A stretch of DNA of 64,000 bases, taken from NCBI GenBank assembly GCA_037479115.1, contig JBBFLK010000013.1:24919-88918 (forward strand), written 5' to 3'. The stretch's first letter is position 1, and every line of letters begins with the position of its first letter. The stretch is from Anaerohalosphaeraceae bacterium. GTDB lineage: Bacteria > Planctomycetota > Phycisphaerae > Sedimentisphaerales > Anaerohalosphaeraceae. The notes beneath the pieces were generated by a model. That model made no database searches. It worked only from the letters and a program-made list of their open reading frames with translations, and was not told the DNA's origin. Both the position numbers and the translations under genes were made by a program. Below, piece by piece: positions 52,081-62,800 of this stretch.

Positions 52081-54560
52081 TCGAGAATGCCTCCGGAAAA
52101 GCCGTCCTGCAGCTGCACTTCCAGCCGAACCGCCTGCGTCTGAATGGGCTCAAACGCTGCACGGCTCCAGCCGTCCTTGACAACCGGATAGTTCCCTGAA
52201 ATGTTCACCGGCTTCCACGCTGTCCCTTCCAGAACCAGCAGACGCCACGATGCCGGCACTCGGCACTGCCCGATGCCTGTATCATCAAACCAATAGACTT
52301 CAGATTTCGACAACGTTTGCGGCCTTTCAAACCAGACCTGCACCCATTCCGTCGTCCCCTTTCGATCCCACCAGGTAAATCGCGGAATAGAATGGTCTGC
52401 GGAACGGCTCGGCTCAAGGCCGTCGCATAAAGCCGATATTTCATCGTGCAGATAGGAAGCCGTTACAGAAGCCAGCGGCGGCCGAGGAAATGTCTGGAGG
52501 TTCCATTCTTTCGCGTCCGCGCCTTCTCCAATCACCGGAAAAGCGGATATCCGCAGCCGCGCCGCCCCCATCGGAATCAGGGTCACCGTCTCGACCGGCT
52601 CATCGGACCGAACCGGGCTGTCCTGCAGCGGACTGCACAGACCGTATTGATCCAGCGTCCAGCTGACAATTTTCTTTGCCGTTGTTTTCAACTCCAGCGG
52701 CACCGCCTCATGCGTAAATGGAAAATTATCAGCCGGCCAGGACTTTCGAATGAGTTCAAATCCGTCCTCCGGCCGAGTCCCCTTCAGCACCAGGCCATAA
52801 TTCCACGACGACGCCGGGTAAATTTCATAAGAAGGCCATTGCTCCTTCCGGACATCCGCCCGCCACTTGGAATCCCATACGGCAGTCTTTGTGCTGTCCG
52901 CCCGCACATACAGTTCCTGAATCTTCAGTGAGAACGTCAGCGGCCCATAGGAAACGCTTGCACTGCTGTGGTTGGCCGTCCACCGCTGCACCCGCAGCTC
53001 CATCGGCAGATTCAGCACCACCCGGTCTCCGTCCCGCCAGGTGCGCTCCAACCGAATGTATCGGCCCGACTTCGGTTCTATCGACACATGCTGTCCGTTG
53101 AGCTGCACAGAGGCCTTTGAACACCATGAAGGCACCCGCAGATACAGCGGGAAAACCGTCGGCTCAGACAGCCGCACCGTCAGCCGCACCTGTTCCTCAA
53201 ACGGATAGTTCGTTTCCTCGTCGAGGATGACCTGAACTCCTTTGCCGACTTTGGCCTTGACGCGGCAGGCCGCGTACAGCGCTGCACAAAGCCCGCTGTC
53301 CGGGGTCGCCCACCAGAGCGACTTGGCATAATTCGGCCAGCCGTGGGAATGGTTATGCTGACAGCACCGGTGGCTGAACGGATTCATCAGCAGAAACGGT
53401 CCCTTGTTGTCCAGACCCGGATGGTGGTCCGCCCCGCTGCTGACCGGCTGATTCGGCGCCGTCAGGTACCGCAAGGCCCGAAAATCCGGCATCACCGCCG
53501 CCGGATACGTATTCAGCGCAACCTCCTCGCAGTGGTCCGCCCAGAATGGGTCTCCGGAGATGCGCATCATCATTTGGTCGGAAAACATCTGTTCGACAAT
53601 GCCGCAGGTCTCAATGCACTGCCGCGGGTCGTCAAATCCAACCCGGCAGTTTTCATCCCCGCCGAACATCCCTCCGGGCACCTGTCCGAAACGCTTCCGC
53701 ACCTGCCAAAAGTTTTTGTAGGCAAACTCCAAATCGCGGGAATTGCCGCTCAGAAGAAAATAAACCGCCGGCTCCCGAAAACCCTGGGCGATATTTACAT
53801 TGTGCCAGTTGGGCAGGTCGCCTTCCATTCGCCAGTCGGCCGTCCGCCGGTGAATCTTTTCCGCCAAATCGAGCAGCGGCTTGTCGCCCGTATGATTGTA
53901 CAGCCACAGCACGCTGTACAAATTGTCTCCGCCGCGCATCCGCTGCCAGTAGCCCGTCAGAAACTTTTCCTCCGGCACAGTCAACTGATAGGCGAAATAC
54001 CGCCGCATCAAGTCCAAAACACGCTTATCGCCGCTCCAGTCATAATACGACTGAAGACAATACAGCATCACCATATTGCCCCAGTAGTCCCGCGAGCCGT
54101 CCTCCAGACGCATATCCGGCCCGAAATCCCCATCCGGACGCTGACTGCGGAGCACCCCTTCCATCCAAAACTTCGTCTCTGCTATCATCGCCGGCTCATT
54201 CAGCAGATATGCCAAATCCTGATAGCCCCGCAGCCAATACGGCACTTCCTCCCAGCCCCATTTGCCCCTGCCGTCCGCACTCAGCCAGGCATTGTCTTCT
54301 TTCTGCAGCCAGGCGCTGATTTCCTCCAGATTCCCTGTCATTCCGTCCCGCTGCCTCTTGAGATATTCTCTCAGCCAGCCCTTCGGCTCAATCGACCCGA
54401 CCGGCAGCTCCAGAAAATAAACCGGCTTCAGAGGCGCTCGGCTGCTGACATAATGCGGATTCACCGAGGCAGCATCCGGACGCTCGACAACCGTAATGGA
54501 ATCTGCGGCCGCTAGTCCCGCCCATAGGGAAATTACTAAAAAACACCTCTGGATTGTCAT
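52065..54560 (-). CDS. GH127/DUF1680-like glycoside hydrolase with C-terminal discoidin-like domain
   Basis: An 831-residue secreted protein. The DUF1680 barrel contains RGGDNLYSVLWLYNHTGD and the cysteine-rich active-site block HRCCQHNHSHGWPNYAKSLWW; in GH127 enzymes a zinc-bound cysteine is the nucleophile, and beta-L-arabinofuranosidase is the known activity. A beta-sandwich with LYLRVPSWCSKASVQLNG follows. The last 150 residues (KGTTEWVQVWFERPQTLS onward) resemble an F5/8-type carbohydrate-binding domain. Cleavage of side chains from the mannan-like substrate is inferred; specificity is uncertain. Confidence 0.85.
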   Translation of the reverse strand: MTIQRCFLVISLWAGLAAADSITVVERPDAASVNPHYVSSRAPLKPVYFLELPVGSIEPKGWLREYLKRQRDGMTGNLEEISAWLQKEDNAWLSADGRGKWGWEEVPYWLRGYQDLAYLLNEPAMIAETKFWMEGVLRSQRPDGDFGPDMRLEDGSRDYWGNMVMLYCLQSYYDWSGDKRVLDLMRRYFAYQLTVPEEKFLTGYWQRMRGGDNLYSVLWLYNHTGDKPLLDLAEKIHRRTADWRMEGDLPNWHNVNIAQGFREPAVYFLLSGNSRDLEFAYKNFWQVRKRFGQVPGGMFGGDENCRVGFDDPRQCIETCGIVEQMFSDQMMMRISGDPFWADHCEEVALNTYPAAVMPDFRALRYLTAPNQPVSSGADHHPGLDNKGPFLLMNPFSHRCCQHNHSHGWPNYAKSLWWATPDSGLCAALYAACRVKAKVGKGVQVILDEETNYPFEEQVRLTVRLSEPTVFPLYLRVPSWCSKASVQLNGQHVSIEPKSGRYIRLERTWRDGDRVVLNLPMELRVQRWTANHSSASVSYGPLTFSLKIQELYVRADSTKTAVWDSKWRADVRKEQWPSYEIYPASSWNYGLVLKGTRPEDGFELIRKSWPADNFPFTHEAVPLELKTTAKKIVSWTLDQYGLCSPLQDSPVRSDEPVETVTLIPMGAARLRISAFPVIGEGADAKEWNLQTFPRPPLASVTASYLHDEISALCDGLEPSRSADHSIPRFTWWDRKGTTEWVQVWFERPQTLSKSEVYWFDDTGIGQCRVPASWRLLVLEGTAWKPVNISGNYPVVKDGWSRAAFEPIQTQAVRLEVQLQDGFSGGILEWKVQ

Positions 54561-54786
54561 AAATTCATCCTTTGTCTTGCTGTCCGCATCCTTTTATCAA
54601 CCGTCCTGAGAAAGCGGAATTTGTACCGTCATTTTCCCTCGTGACGGCAGAGAGGCCTTTGAACGGGTCCTGAAACAGATGTCCGTCTATGGAAGAGTGC
54701 CGCTTCGGAGAATAGGAAAATGCCGGCCGTCCTTTGTGCCGTTTTTAAAATCTCCTATCGTCTTTTGCGCCGGCCGTCCGCTGTTT
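54561..54786. other. 226-base gap inside the polysaccharide locus
   Basis: No gene is visible. It holds two direct copies of GCCGGCCGTCC (54722-54732 and 54769-54779) and is the largest gap within the minus-strand glycoside hydrolase run, so a separate promoter for the GH127-to-GxGYxYP half is possible here. Confidence 0.4.
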
Positions 54787-57414
54787 TTATTCCTGTTCCG
54801 TCACATAGGCAAACCCGGCATCGATATATTGGCCTCCGCCGGTCTGTCGGCAGGCAATCGCCAACACATTGCTGCCCGGCCTTAGCGCCGCCCGTGCCTC
54901 CGGAGAAAGGGGAATGATTTGATAATCAGTAGAGTACCCTTCCAGTTTAGCCGCCAGGACACCGTTGATATACACGTCAGCATCCTCATCGTGATGAATC
55001 AGCAGGCCCAAGTCCGGACGAATCTCTTTGTCCAGCGAAAAGGTCCGCCGCAGCCAGATGGCCGGCGTGTTCCACACGGTCCGCACCCGGCTGCCGGGCG
55101 TGCCGCGTGTTCCAAACCCGCCGGGCCCGCGCTTCCAGCCCGCCGAGGCCGCATCAAACCGCACCTGCATCCAGTTTTCCGACGGCTTCTCAAAGGTATA
55201 GAACCAGATTTGGGCACTGTCCCGCGAGGTCGGAACCACTTCTGTAATCACCGGCGGCTTCGGCAGCGGGGCCCAGGTTCCCTGCACACGTTCAGCACGA
55301 GAGACCCATTTTTTCCAAACCTCCGGATTGTCCATCAGGCGAATAAAGACCCCGCCGACAACGGGCCGGGCCTGAAATCCCTGATGTCTGGCGTTGTGCG
55401 TCCAGTACCAGTCCGTCATCGGCACCCGGTCCGGCGTCTCGTTCAGAAACCGCACAATCGGTGCAATCAGGGCTTTAAAATCCTCCTCTTTGCCTGTCAG
55501 ACATGCCGTCCAGACAATCCAGTCCAGCTTCGTATAGTCGCTGCGGTTATCCAGCGGCAGCCCGTAGGGCTTCTGAACCTTCCGATAGAACGCCATCTCC
55601 TTTTCCGCCACCGACGAAGGAAACAGATTCAGTTTCAGCAGCCGGTCCCAGACCAGATTGTACTTCTGGCTCCAGGTGCCCGGCTTGTCAAACGCCAGCC
55701 GGTAGTGGTCCCCGTCGTCAGCCATCTGCATCCACTGTTTGGCATACTCTTCCGCCGTTTTGCGATAGACGGCCGCTGTCTCTTTCTGTCCCATCATCTC
55801 CGCCATCTTCGCATAGGCCCCCAGCGCTGTAATCGCCTTCATTGACAGATTAACATTGTGTGCCAAATGCCCTGCGAAATCATCAGTGCACAGCTGATTT
55901 TCGGGGTCCAGTCCTTTTGCCTTCAGATATTCCGCCCAGCGGGTCAAGATGTCCCAGTAGCGGCGGGCAAACTCGATATCCCCTTCGGCCTCGACCACCG
56001 CCGCCACCAAAAGCAGCATATTGCCGCATTCCTCTACGGGCATCTGGTTCTCTTCCGAATGCTCGCCCCCTCCGTACACCTGCCCCATCGCGTGCGGATA
56101 GGTTCCGATGTCATGCGGTGCAAACGGGAATTTCCATCGCTCGCTGCGTCCGTATTCGAGAATCGGCACAAACGACGCCTTTGCGAGCGTCGGATTCAGC
56201 AAAAGCACCTGCGGGGCAAACGGATAAAAGACATCCACCGTTCCCATACAGCCGTTGCTGAAGTTCTCCTTGCTGAACATCAGGGGCATGCCGTTTGTGT
56301 CGGCCGCAATTTTATTAGCCCCGAGCGCCTGCCGATACGCCAGACAGCCGATGGCGACATAGTCGGCGCCGCCCGCCTTGTACAAATCCTCCATCAGTTC
56401 TGCATCAAACCGCTCACACGCCTGTTCAAGAGACTCATACTGCTTGTCCGACTCGACGAGGAGAGTCTGAATGGTCTTGCCGTTCCGTTTCCAGTAGGCC
56501 TGCAGCCGCTTGCCGAAATACAGAATCGATTCAATATCATCATAGGCCAGAATAGCCCGACAGGTTTTGCCGTCTCCGCCGACCTTGCCCAAATCAAACT
56601 GCATCGCCATCACCGGTGCATTGTCGCGAACGGCCCGCGGCATCTGCCGGTCCATCTGGGTCGGCAGCACTCCCTTGTCCGTAAACTCCCTGCGGCAGTC
56701 CTCCGCCTTGGCAATGACGGTCTGCACCGGCTGCTTATCCGATGCCGCCAGATAGAAATACCCCCAGTCAATCCGCACATCATCGCCTTTGCGTCCAAGG
56801 ACGTTCTGCTGTCTCGTACCGGCTTTTAAGACCTTCAGGCCCTCGATCGAAGGCGTCTCCCAAACAACCTCCTGCGACGGCTCGTTAACCGCCAGTTCCA
56901 TCCCGGCATCCAGATACACGCTGACCGCGTGATTCATCCCGTCTAATGCAGAGCAGCGCCATGTCAGATACACCACCGGCCGACTCATCAGGTCAATATT
57001 ATCCGGCAGGGCCGCCTGCAGAAACTCCATCTGGAGCCGAACACCGGCCCCTTCAAAGGTATAAATCGTTCGAGTCGGCAGCACCGAAAGGCCTGTCTGC
57101 CTGAGCACCGGAAGCTCCGCTGGCTCTTTGCCCATCAAGCGATACGTCGTCCCGTCAATCCGCACCAGCGATGTAAGCGGATGAGGCCGTCCGGTCCAGT
57201 GCCGTGTGACATCCCCATAGAGCGTATCCGAAGCCGACCAGATGCTGAAATACGGGTCGCAAACCACCAGCGGCACCGAAGGCGGACGCACCAGAGAGGA
57301 GGCCGGCAGCCCCCACGCAGAGGCAAACAGCCCATGCAGACAAACCGCCGAAATAACCCAGAAACCGATTCCTTTCCGTCCTGCTGTACTCGTTCGAATC
57401 ATTCTCATCTCCAT
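54787..57414 (-). CDS. Glutaminase A-like protein (DUF5127/DUF4965/DUF1793) with C-terminal beta-sandwich
   Basis: An 875-residue secreted protein of the fungal glutaminase A family often found in bacterial glycan loci. Motifs: VVCDPYFSIWSASDTLYGD near the start, MPLMFSKENFSNGCMGTVDVFYP, CTDDFAGHLAHNVNLSMKAI and a WTHNARHQGFQARPVVGGVF block. The last 128 residues are a module also found at the end of the neighbouring GH2 protein (GPGGFGTRGTPG, IHHDEDADVYINGVLAA). Starts at 57414 (AAGG ahead) or 57402 (GGAG ahead) are both possible; each leaves a signal peptide. Actual substrate, glycan or amide, is unknown. Confidence 0.82.
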   Translation of the reverse strand: MEMRMIRTSTAGRKGIGFWVISAVCLHGLFASAWGLPASSLVRPPSVPLVVCDPYFSIWSASDTLYGDVTRHWTGRPHPLTSLVRIDGTTYRLMGKEPAELPVLRQTGLSVLPTRTIYTFEGAGVRLQMEFLQAALPDNIDLMSRPVVYLTWRCSALDGMNHAVSVYLDAGMELAVNEPSQEVVWETPSIEGLKVLKAGTRQQNVLGRKGDDVRIDWGYFYLAASDKQPVQTVIAKAEDCRREFTDKGVLPTQMDRQMPRAVRDNAPVMAMQFDLGKVGGDGKTCRAILAYDDIESILYFGKRLQAYWKRNGKTIQTLLVESDKQYESLEQACERFDAELMEDLYKAGGADYVAIGCLAYRQALGANKIAADTNGMPLMFSKENFSNGCMGTVDVFYPFAPQVLLLNPTLAKASFVPILEYGRSERWKFPFAPHDIGTYPHAMGQVYGGGEHSEENQMPVEECGNMLLLVAAVVEAEGDIEFARRYWDILTRWAEYLKAKGLDPENQLCTDDFAGHLAHNVNLSMKAITALGAYAKMAEMMGQKETAAVYRKTAEEYAKQWMQMADDGDHYRLAFDKPGTWSQKYNLVWDRLLKLNLFPSSVAEKEMAFYRKVQKPYGLPLDNRSDYTKLDWIVWTACLTGKEEDFKALIAPIVRFLNETPDRVPMTDWYWTHNARHQGFQARPVVGGVFIRLMDNPEVWKKWVSRAERVQGTWAPLPKPPVITEVVPTSRDSAQIWFYTFEKPSENWMQVRFDAASAGWKRGPGGFGTRGTPGSRVRTVWNTPAIWLRRTFSLDKEIRPDLGLLIHHDEDADVYINGVLAAKLEGYSTDYQIIPLSPEARAALRPGSNVLAIACRQTGGGQYIDAGFAYVTEQE

Positions 57415-57468
57415 CGTTACCTTGTCGTTTTTCAGCCAAATTCTCATACGTTTTGCAGCACAAAACAC

Positions 57469-59802
57469 TTACAGCATCCCGGACCATTCCGAGGCCAGCA
57501 TCGCCAAATCCCCGAAATCCACACGGCAGTCCTGATTCAGGTCCGCATAGGGATACCCCCACTGTCCGCAGGCATCGGACGTCTGCACGGTCTCGAGGGC
57601 CAGGCCGACATCGATAAATTGTCCGCCGGCAGTCTGACGGCAATGCACAGCAATCAAATTGGATTGGCCCGCCCGCAGGGCTGCACGAGCCGCCTCGGTT
57701 ATCGGAAGATAGACATAACTGGTCGTATAATTGGGAACCGCGGCCGCCAAAACGCCGTTCAGATACACCTCGGCATCTTCATCGTGATGAATTCGAAGCA
57801 CCAGACGATTCATCTGCTCCGACGTCAGCGACGGCAGAGTAAATGTACGCCGAATCCAGATGTCCGACGTATTCCATTCCGTTCCCACCACGGCACCCGG
57901 CGTACCCGTCGTCCCGAATCCTCCGGGGCCTTCCGACCAGCCGGCATCATTGAATCCTTCATTCATCCAGCCGGAACTCGGCTGACTGGTTGTATAGCGC
58001 CAGGTCTGAGCCGTTTTTTCCGACGTCGGAACCACGCTTTCAAACGAACGGTTCATGGCATTCGACTGACGAATCGCCCCCACATCGGCCTTGATGACTT
58101 TTCGGTCATAGGTAATCAGACCGTTGATTTCCACTTCCACATCCGTAATCTGGGTATAAACACCGGCACTGAGACCCAGTTCATCCCGCAGACCGGCCAG
58201 CTGCTGGATATACGCATCATACAGCTGTGCCAGCTCCTGGCCCGTGTTGACCATCGTGTAGCCCCATGAATTGGGATTCCACATATGTCCCTCCACCCGC
58301 ATGCCGATGCCGCCGTATTCTCCGCAGACACTGGCTCGGGTTTCCGTCGGCGCCAGCCCGCCGGGGGCCGGGTAGCTGTGCGTATCAATGATATGTCCGA
58401 CCGGATGGTCTACCCAGCCGCTGGCATTCGAAACCAGGCGAGACGGGTCCTGCGCCATGACCTTCTGCGTCAGACGCACCGTATCATACTGGCCCCATCC
58501 TTCATTAAAGATCACCCACATAATGATGGAAGGATGATTGCCCAGCTTCTCAACCATCTGCTCCAGCTCCCACTCAAATTGAGTGCGCAGGTCGCCGGAC
58601 GGGACACTCCGCATGCTGGGCATATCCTGCCAGACCAGCAGCCCCAGTTTGTCCGCCCAGTAGTACCAGCGGGCCGGTTCAATCTTCACATGCTTGCGGA
58701 CCATATTGAAGCCGAACGCCTTAATCATATCCAAATCCCACTTCAGCGCCTCGTCCGTCGGAGCCGTATAGAGCCCGTCCGGCCACCAGCCCTGGTCCAG
58801 GGGGCCGATCTGGAAGACAAATTTGCCGTTCAGCAGAAGCCGCTGGACGCCGTTGACCTTCCCGATGCCGACTTTGCGCATTCCAAAATAACTCTGCACC
58901 TCATCGAGCACCTGAGACCCCTGTTTAATCCGCACTTTCAAATCATACAGATACGGGTCTTCCGGCGACCAGAGCCGAACGTTCCGCAGCCGCAGTTTCA
59001 GGTCTTCCCCCGCCGCTCCGCTCACCTGACCGGCTTTCTCGGTTCCCTGATAGGCAACGGCTTCCACCGTCAACCCCTGCGCAGAACCGCGGACAAATGC
59101 CTTCACCCGCACCAGCTGATTGTCGACATCCGGCACAATCTTGATGCGCTCAATCGATACTTCGGGCACCGGTTCCAGCCAGACCGTCTGCCAGATGCCC
59201 GTTACGGCCGTGTACCAGATGCCGTTCGGGTTCAAATCCTGCTTGCCGCAGGCAATCGCCTGGCTGTTGGTCGGGTCATACACCCGCGCAATCAGTTCCT
59301 GCGGGCCGCCGGATGTCAGATGCGGAGTAATATCGAAAAAGAAGGGGTCATACCCGCCGCGATGAATCCCGACCGACGTACCATTCACGAACACCTCCGC
59401 CTCCCAGTCCACCGCTCCGAAATGCAGCAGAATCCGGCGTCCCTGCCAGGCCGACGGCACGGTGAAAGTCCGACGATACCACAGACGCTCATGATGCTCC
59501 ATCACACCGGAAATCGCCGATTCCACCGGAAAGGGAACCAGAATCTCGCCGGAGAGATTTTGTCCTGTCGGCACGGGGTCCCCCGCATTGCCCGGCTGAT
59601 ACTGCCAGAGCCCGTTGAGGTTCAGCCAGTCCGAACGAACCAACTGCGGACGCGGATACTCCGGCAAAACGGCCGAGGGTTCAACCTGCTGCGCCCACGG
59701 AGTCATCAGCGGGGCCTGCTTGAGTGTCCAGGCATAGCCCGTCGTTCCCAAAAGAATCAGAAGAAAAACCGCTGCCGCCCATACTCCTGAACATTTCCTC
59801 AT
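57469..59802 (-). CDS. GH2 beta-glycosidase with half-dockerin tail
   Basis: A 777-residue secreted enzyme. Order: signal peptide (1-24), sugar-binding jelly roll (RLWYRRTFTVPSAWQGRRI, VDWEAEVFVNGTSVG), Ig-like domain, TIM barrel with acid/base Glu434 (FNEGWGQ) and likely nucleophile Glu495 (CGEYGG), then the beta-sandwich shared with the upstream-encoded neighbour, and a 34-residue C-terminal half dockerin (ACGQWGYPY, DLNQDCRVDFGD). GH2 activities include beta-galactosidase, beta-mannosidase and beta-glucuronidase; which one is not decidable. Start 59802 has AAAGGA upstream, favoured over an ATG six codons earlier. Confidence 0.9.
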   Translation of the reverse strand: MRKCSGVWAAAVFLLILLGTTGYAWTLKQAPLMTPWAQQVEPSAVLPEYPRPQLVRSDWLNLNGLWQYQPGNAGDPVPTGQNLSGEILVPFPVESAISGVMEHHERLWYRRTFTVPSAWQGRRILLHFGAVDWEAEVFVNGTSVGIHRGGYDPFFFDITPHLTSGGPQELIARVYDPTNSQAIACGKQDLNPNGIWYTAVTGIWQTVWLEPVPEVSIERIKIVPDVDNQLVRVKAFVRGSAQGLTVEAVAYQGTEKAGQVSGAAGEDLKLRLRNVRLWSPEDPYLYDLKVRIKQGSQVLDEVQSYFGMRKVGIGKVNGVQRLLLNGKFVFQIGPLDQGWWPDGLYTAPTDEALKWDLDMIKAFGFNMVRKHVKIEPARWYYWADKLGLLVWQDMPSMRSVPSGDLRTQFEWELEQMVEKLGNHPSIIMWVIFNEGWGQYDTVRLTQKVMAQDPSRLVSNASGWVDHPVGHIIDTHSYPAPGGLAPTETRASVCGEYGGIGMRVEGHMWNPNSWGYTMVNTGQELAQLYDAYIQQLAGLRDELGLSAGVYTQITDVEVEINGLITYDRKVIKADVGAIRQSNAMNRSFESVVPTSEKTAQTWRYTTSQPSSGWMNEGFNDAGWSEGPGGFGTTGTPGAVVGTEWNTSDIWIRRTFTLPSLTSEQMNRLVLRIHHDEDAEVYLNGVLAAAVPNYTTSYVYLPITEAARAALRAGQSNLIAVHCRQTAGGQFIDVGLALETVQTSDACGQWGYPYADLNQDCRVDFGDLAMLASEWSGML
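57472..57573 (-). other. C-terminal half-dockerin tag of the GH2 protein
   Basis: The last 34 residues begin ACGQWGYPYA and carry an EF loop D-L-N-Q-D-C-R-V-D-F-G-D followed by LAMLASEW. The loop position normally Gly (6) is Cys. Confidence 0.7.
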
Positions 59803-59840
59803 GGCTAAATCCTTTCCCATCTGTTTTTCATTCGGCGAAT

Positions 59841-62800
59841 TTATCGTCCGCTCCGATTAACACAGGCATCCTGTCCGGGAAGCGTGCAGATAAGCCATTC
59901 CTCCGCCAGATACACCAAATCTTCCATATCAATCACACAATCCAGCGTGAAATCGGACAAGGCATATCCCCACGCACCGCACTCATCATCCAGAACCGTT
60001 ACAATCACCGGCTCGACCTCCAGTCCGTTATAGTCCGGGTCTTCGGCACTTTCGACCGTCACCGAAAGAGCAATCTCCTGTCGGTCATTTTCCAGTTCAT
60101 TGTCATCCACCGCCGTAATCAGCACCGCCTGCGGCACATTCCAGTCCAGCAGCGTAAAGGTCAGGGAAGTCTTGTCCAGAAGCACTTGCCCCCGCTGCTG
60201 CTGTTCAGCCAGATGCACCGTCACAGTTCCTGCAGGCGGATTTTTCAGAGAGAAGAACAATGGCCCCTGCCCGCCGTTTTCAGGAATTGTTAAGTCCGCC
60301 GGCTCTGCAATAATGCCGGCATATTTGACTTCATAGAAAAGAAGTTCTGAAACATCCAGTGCTCGGCTGCTGATGCGGACTTCATCAATCAGTCCGTAAA
60401 ACCGGTCGGTATGTACTCCGTTGTACAACCCTCGCGCCACCGACCAGCCGCCGCCGTGCCAGTCCGCCCCGACTGAATCATCCGCTACCAGCCGCGTATC
60501 CGGGCTGCCGGAAGCAGCCAGATTCGTTTCGGCGAGGAGCTGATAGCCCATCTGCTCTGCGGCATCATTCAAATACAGCCGCAGCCGCTGCCCGTCGCAG
60601 ACCGCCGCCATATGGTACCACCGGCCGTCATAACGAATCAGCCCCGGCGCCGAAACCGCCTCGTGCCAGTACCCCGAAACATCCGCAAATTTAATCGCGA
60701 CGGCATCCGTCGGAAGAAGCTGAAAATACAGGGCCGCCAAAGAACCGTTTATCGTCGCCACATTCCTCCCGTCTCGGCCGACAATCGTCCGATAGCCGCT
60801 GCTGCCGGTCGGTTTGAAAGAGGCCTCGATCGTAAAGGCAAACGGCTCCCACGTTTCCAAATCCAGCAGAACATCCGACCGCCCCGTCGAGGAGGTAAAC
60901 AACCCCGGAAACGCATCCTCATTCTGAAGACTGAACTGGTTGGCCTCCTGACTCTGCGGAACCGTCGAGGCAGGCACATCCGTTCGATACCAATGCCCGG
61001 CAAATGTATCCGACCAGCAGGATAAATGATTGCCGTTGCCGGATGCATCCAGCACCGCCGGATAAAATGCACCGTTGGCCAGTCCGCCGTGCGGGACCCG
61101 TGCATCCGCCGGGCCTTCTTCAAACCGCCAATAGGCCATCACGCCGGGCATGCCGCGGCGGCTGCACAGAAAATCCTCCGGCGACAAAGCCGCCTGACTG
61201 ATTCGCACCTCATCGATATAGCCGTAGGCCCGGTCCGTATGTCCGCCGTTATACAGCCCTCGTCCTACGGACCAATCCCCCGCGTCCCAATCCGCGCCGT
61301 CACCGGCGCCAGCTGTCAGGGAGGTATTCGGGCTGCCGCTGGCGGCAATGTTGGTCTGCGCAATCAGTCTGTAGGCCGTATCAACCCCCAGCTCCATCAG
61401 ATACAGCGAAAGCGTTTGTCCGTCGCTGACTGCGGCCATGGCATACCACGGAACCCCCACCCCGTCCGGATTTGTCGGATAATCAAAACTGGTAAAAACA
61501 TTCGTCGCTGAAACCGCCTGATGCCAGTACCCCGATACATCGCAAAACTTAACGGCCAGACGATTGTTCGGCGCCGCCTGGAAATACAGCGCCGACAAGG
61601 CCGGCGTACCTGTGTTCGTTCCGTAGCTGTCCCGGCCCACAATCGTCCGATACCCGCCGTTCTCCAGCTTAAAAATCGCTTCGACCGTAAACGCCGCCGG
61701 TGTCATTGCCTGCAGCTCATCCGCCGAACACCACATCGCCGGTCCGCCGCCGGTATTCTTCACACTCAGCGTATTCACAGCCCCGGTCTGCGGAATCGGG
61801 GTTACGCCGACCTCCGAACGATAGGCATACCCGCCGCCCCCGCCTGTCTGCCACACACTCAAATGATTTCCTCGCCCTGTCACATCCAAAATATCCGGAG
61901 CATACACCCCGTCGGAGGCTGTATGAACGACAGCACTGCCAGCTTGACCGTCCTCAAACCGCCAATACGCCGCCGCTCCCGCATTCTCCTCAACAGCCGG
62001 TGCCGGCTGCGGCACCCCCCGCGTAGCAATCCCGTGCAGAACCCCCTGTCCGTCAAACCACATCGGGTCCAGACAAATAAAACGATTCCAGCTGATTTCC
62101 GTATCCGTTTTCTGATGATAAATATGCCACAGATTGCCCCGGGCATCCTTCACGATTGCCCCATGCCCCGGGCCGTAAACCCCATTCCCGCCGGCAACAA
62201 TCGGGTTGCCCGCATATTTCGTAAACGGCCCCATTGGATTCGCCGCCGTCGCATATCCGACCGCATAATAGGGTGAATCCGCCCCGCTGCCAGAATAAAC
62301 CAGATAATACATTCCGTTGTGTTTGAGCATCCAGGGCCCTTCCGTCACCGAACCCCAGCGCATCTCCCACGACTGCGACGGCTCGAGAATCATCTGCCGC
62401 GTGCCCATCAGCTGCGTCGGACTGGACATCCGCTGCACATAAATATGCCCGACATCGCTGAAATACAGATAAAGACTGCCGTCATCATCCTGAAACAGAT
62501 GGGCGTCAATAAAGCCGTTCAGCAAAATGCCCTGATTCACAAACGGCCCTGTAGGCTTGTCTGCCATCGCCACCCCTATTTTGAAATCCTGCGTATAATA
62601 CAGATAAAACTTTCCATCGGCCTGATTGTAAAACACATCGGGCGCCCAGACATTCACCCCGCCGGGCACAAAAACCTTCGGCCCCTTGCTCCAATGAACC
62701 AAATCATATGAAGTATAAACATGATAACTGACATTATCCCCCGTCGGATACAAATAATAGATTCCGTTGTAATAAAGAACCGCCGGGTCCGCCGGACCGA

